This document shows, piece by piece, positions 4,970-5,188 of a stretch of DNA of 5,188 nt. The notes under the pieces are model-generated. The model was not told the origin of the DNA and did not search any database. It was given only the letters and a program-made list of their open reading frames with translations. Every line of letters begins with the position of its first letter. Position 1 is the first letter of the stretch. Made by a program: the position numbers and the translations under genes. The DNA is from CATZDY01 sp045599035 (lineage in GTDB: Bacteria; Bacillota; Desulfotomaculia; Desulfotomaculales; Desulfocucumaceae). The stretch is taken from positions 1 through 5,188 of the forward strand of contig JAZRVI010000021.1 of NCBI GenBank assembly GCA_045599035.1, written 5' to 3'.

Positions 4970-5188
4970 CAATCTAAATACAACTGAATATAAGAAATTG
5001 TTAAGACGATTCCATAGTCTGTCTGATAGACATGTTTTGGTAATAGGAACAGATATGCCTAATCAGGCTAAATATCGTATTTTTCATGATTCTGAATTAC
5101 TTCGTAAGGCAGGCAATGAACTTACTGCTATTATGAGAAACAACTATAAGCAGCTCCTTCGTACTAAAGAATATGGAAAACTAAAAAA
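4959..5188 (+). CDS. TnpB-family (IS200/IS605 OrfB-like) protein, N-terminal part
   Basis: An open frame from ATG 4959 to the right edge (76 codons, no stop). The part FHDSELLRKAGNELTAIM followed by YKQLLRTKEYGKLKK recalls a TnpB subgroup common in gut and anaerobic Firmicutes, whose N-terminal region contains (E/K)LR.AGN.L.A.M...Y.QL.RTK.Y..L. TnpB proteins are RNA-guided DNA nucleases of IS200/IS605 and IS607 elements, acting as ancestors and relatives of Cas12. The catalytic RuvC and zinc-ribbon parts would lie beyond the window, so activity cannot be judged. The start overlaps the RHH ORF by 11 bases and has no clear SD, so coupled translation is likely. It is clearly of a different lineage from the relic at 903-1707, which opens with MILARKIRLYPT. 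The family call rests on a remembered pattern and could be wrong at the subgroup level. Confidence 0.55.
   Translation, partial: MHTNNLNTTEYKKLLRRFHSLSDRHVLVIGTDMPNQAKYRIFHDSELLRKAGNELTAIMRNNYKQLLRTKEYGKLK

Larger units (their letters stand above)
4764..5188 (+). mobile_element. Left part of a second TnpB-carrying element, continuing past the right edge
   Basis: From about 4764 the base composition drops sharply to AT-rich, and two plus-strand reading frames of a kind unlike the neighbouring operon follow: a small RHH-like ORF and a TnpB-family N-terminus. A T-rich stretch TTTTTTAC precedes the proposed boundary, compatible with the T-rich target motifs of many TnpB elements. The boundary is inferred from the truncated ORF at 4727 and the composition change, not from a known end sequence. 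Confidence 0.45.

Noticed and set aside
1..5188. CRISPR array, tRNA or rRNA gene
   Set aside because: No regularly spaced direct repeats and no cloverleaf or rRNA-like sequence were seen on either strand.

Overview
The window looks like chromosomal DNA from an anaerobic Firmicute, possibly of the Negativicutes or Peptococcaceae type. This rests on the Firmicutes-style dnaG-rpoD operon, strong AAAGGAG/GAGGGGGAG ribosome binding sites, and the start of an iron-sulfur oxidoreductase of the kind found in formate-using or hydrogen-using anaerobes. No species can be named from the sequence alone.

Layout. On the minus strand, positions 1-552 hold the first 184 codons of a large iron-sulfur oxidoreductase subunit (formate dehydrogenase alpha / HydA / NuoG-like N-terminus), with a clear SD and a good sigma-A-type promoter (616-644). 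Positions 653-1754 are decayed accessory DNA on the plus strand. They contain an unidentified 67-codon ORF, the first 17 codons of an IS200/IS605 TnpB, a frameshifted fragment of a dGTP triphosphohydrolase gene (dgt), an unexplained stretch, and a TnpB 3' end with three in-frame stops that finishes in an IS200/IS605-type terminal hairpin. Intact dnaG (1780-3501) and rpoD/sigA (3501-4658) follow, overlapping by one base (TAATG), and then a strong rho-independent terminator (4664-4699). After it comes a well-started but 14-codon ORF (4727-4771), probably the stump of the next gene. The window ends in an AT-rich second mobile element: a small ribbon-helix-helix-like gene broken by an in-frame TGA, then the N-terminus of a different TnpB-family protein running off the edge.

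How the parts fit. DnaG primes DNA replication and RpoD is the housekeeping sigma factor, and the two are often co-transcribed. In several Firmicutes a dGTPase gene lies just upstream, so the dgt fragment is probably the remains of the old first gene of this operon. Two TnpB lineages have landed on either side of the essential pair, destroying dgt on one side and apparently the next gene on the other, while dnaG-rpoD stays intact.

No new defence or metabolic system is evident. The most informative parts are the dgt ruin, the TnpB/omega-RNA-type relic directly against dnaG, and the interrupted RHH-TnpB pair at the right edge.
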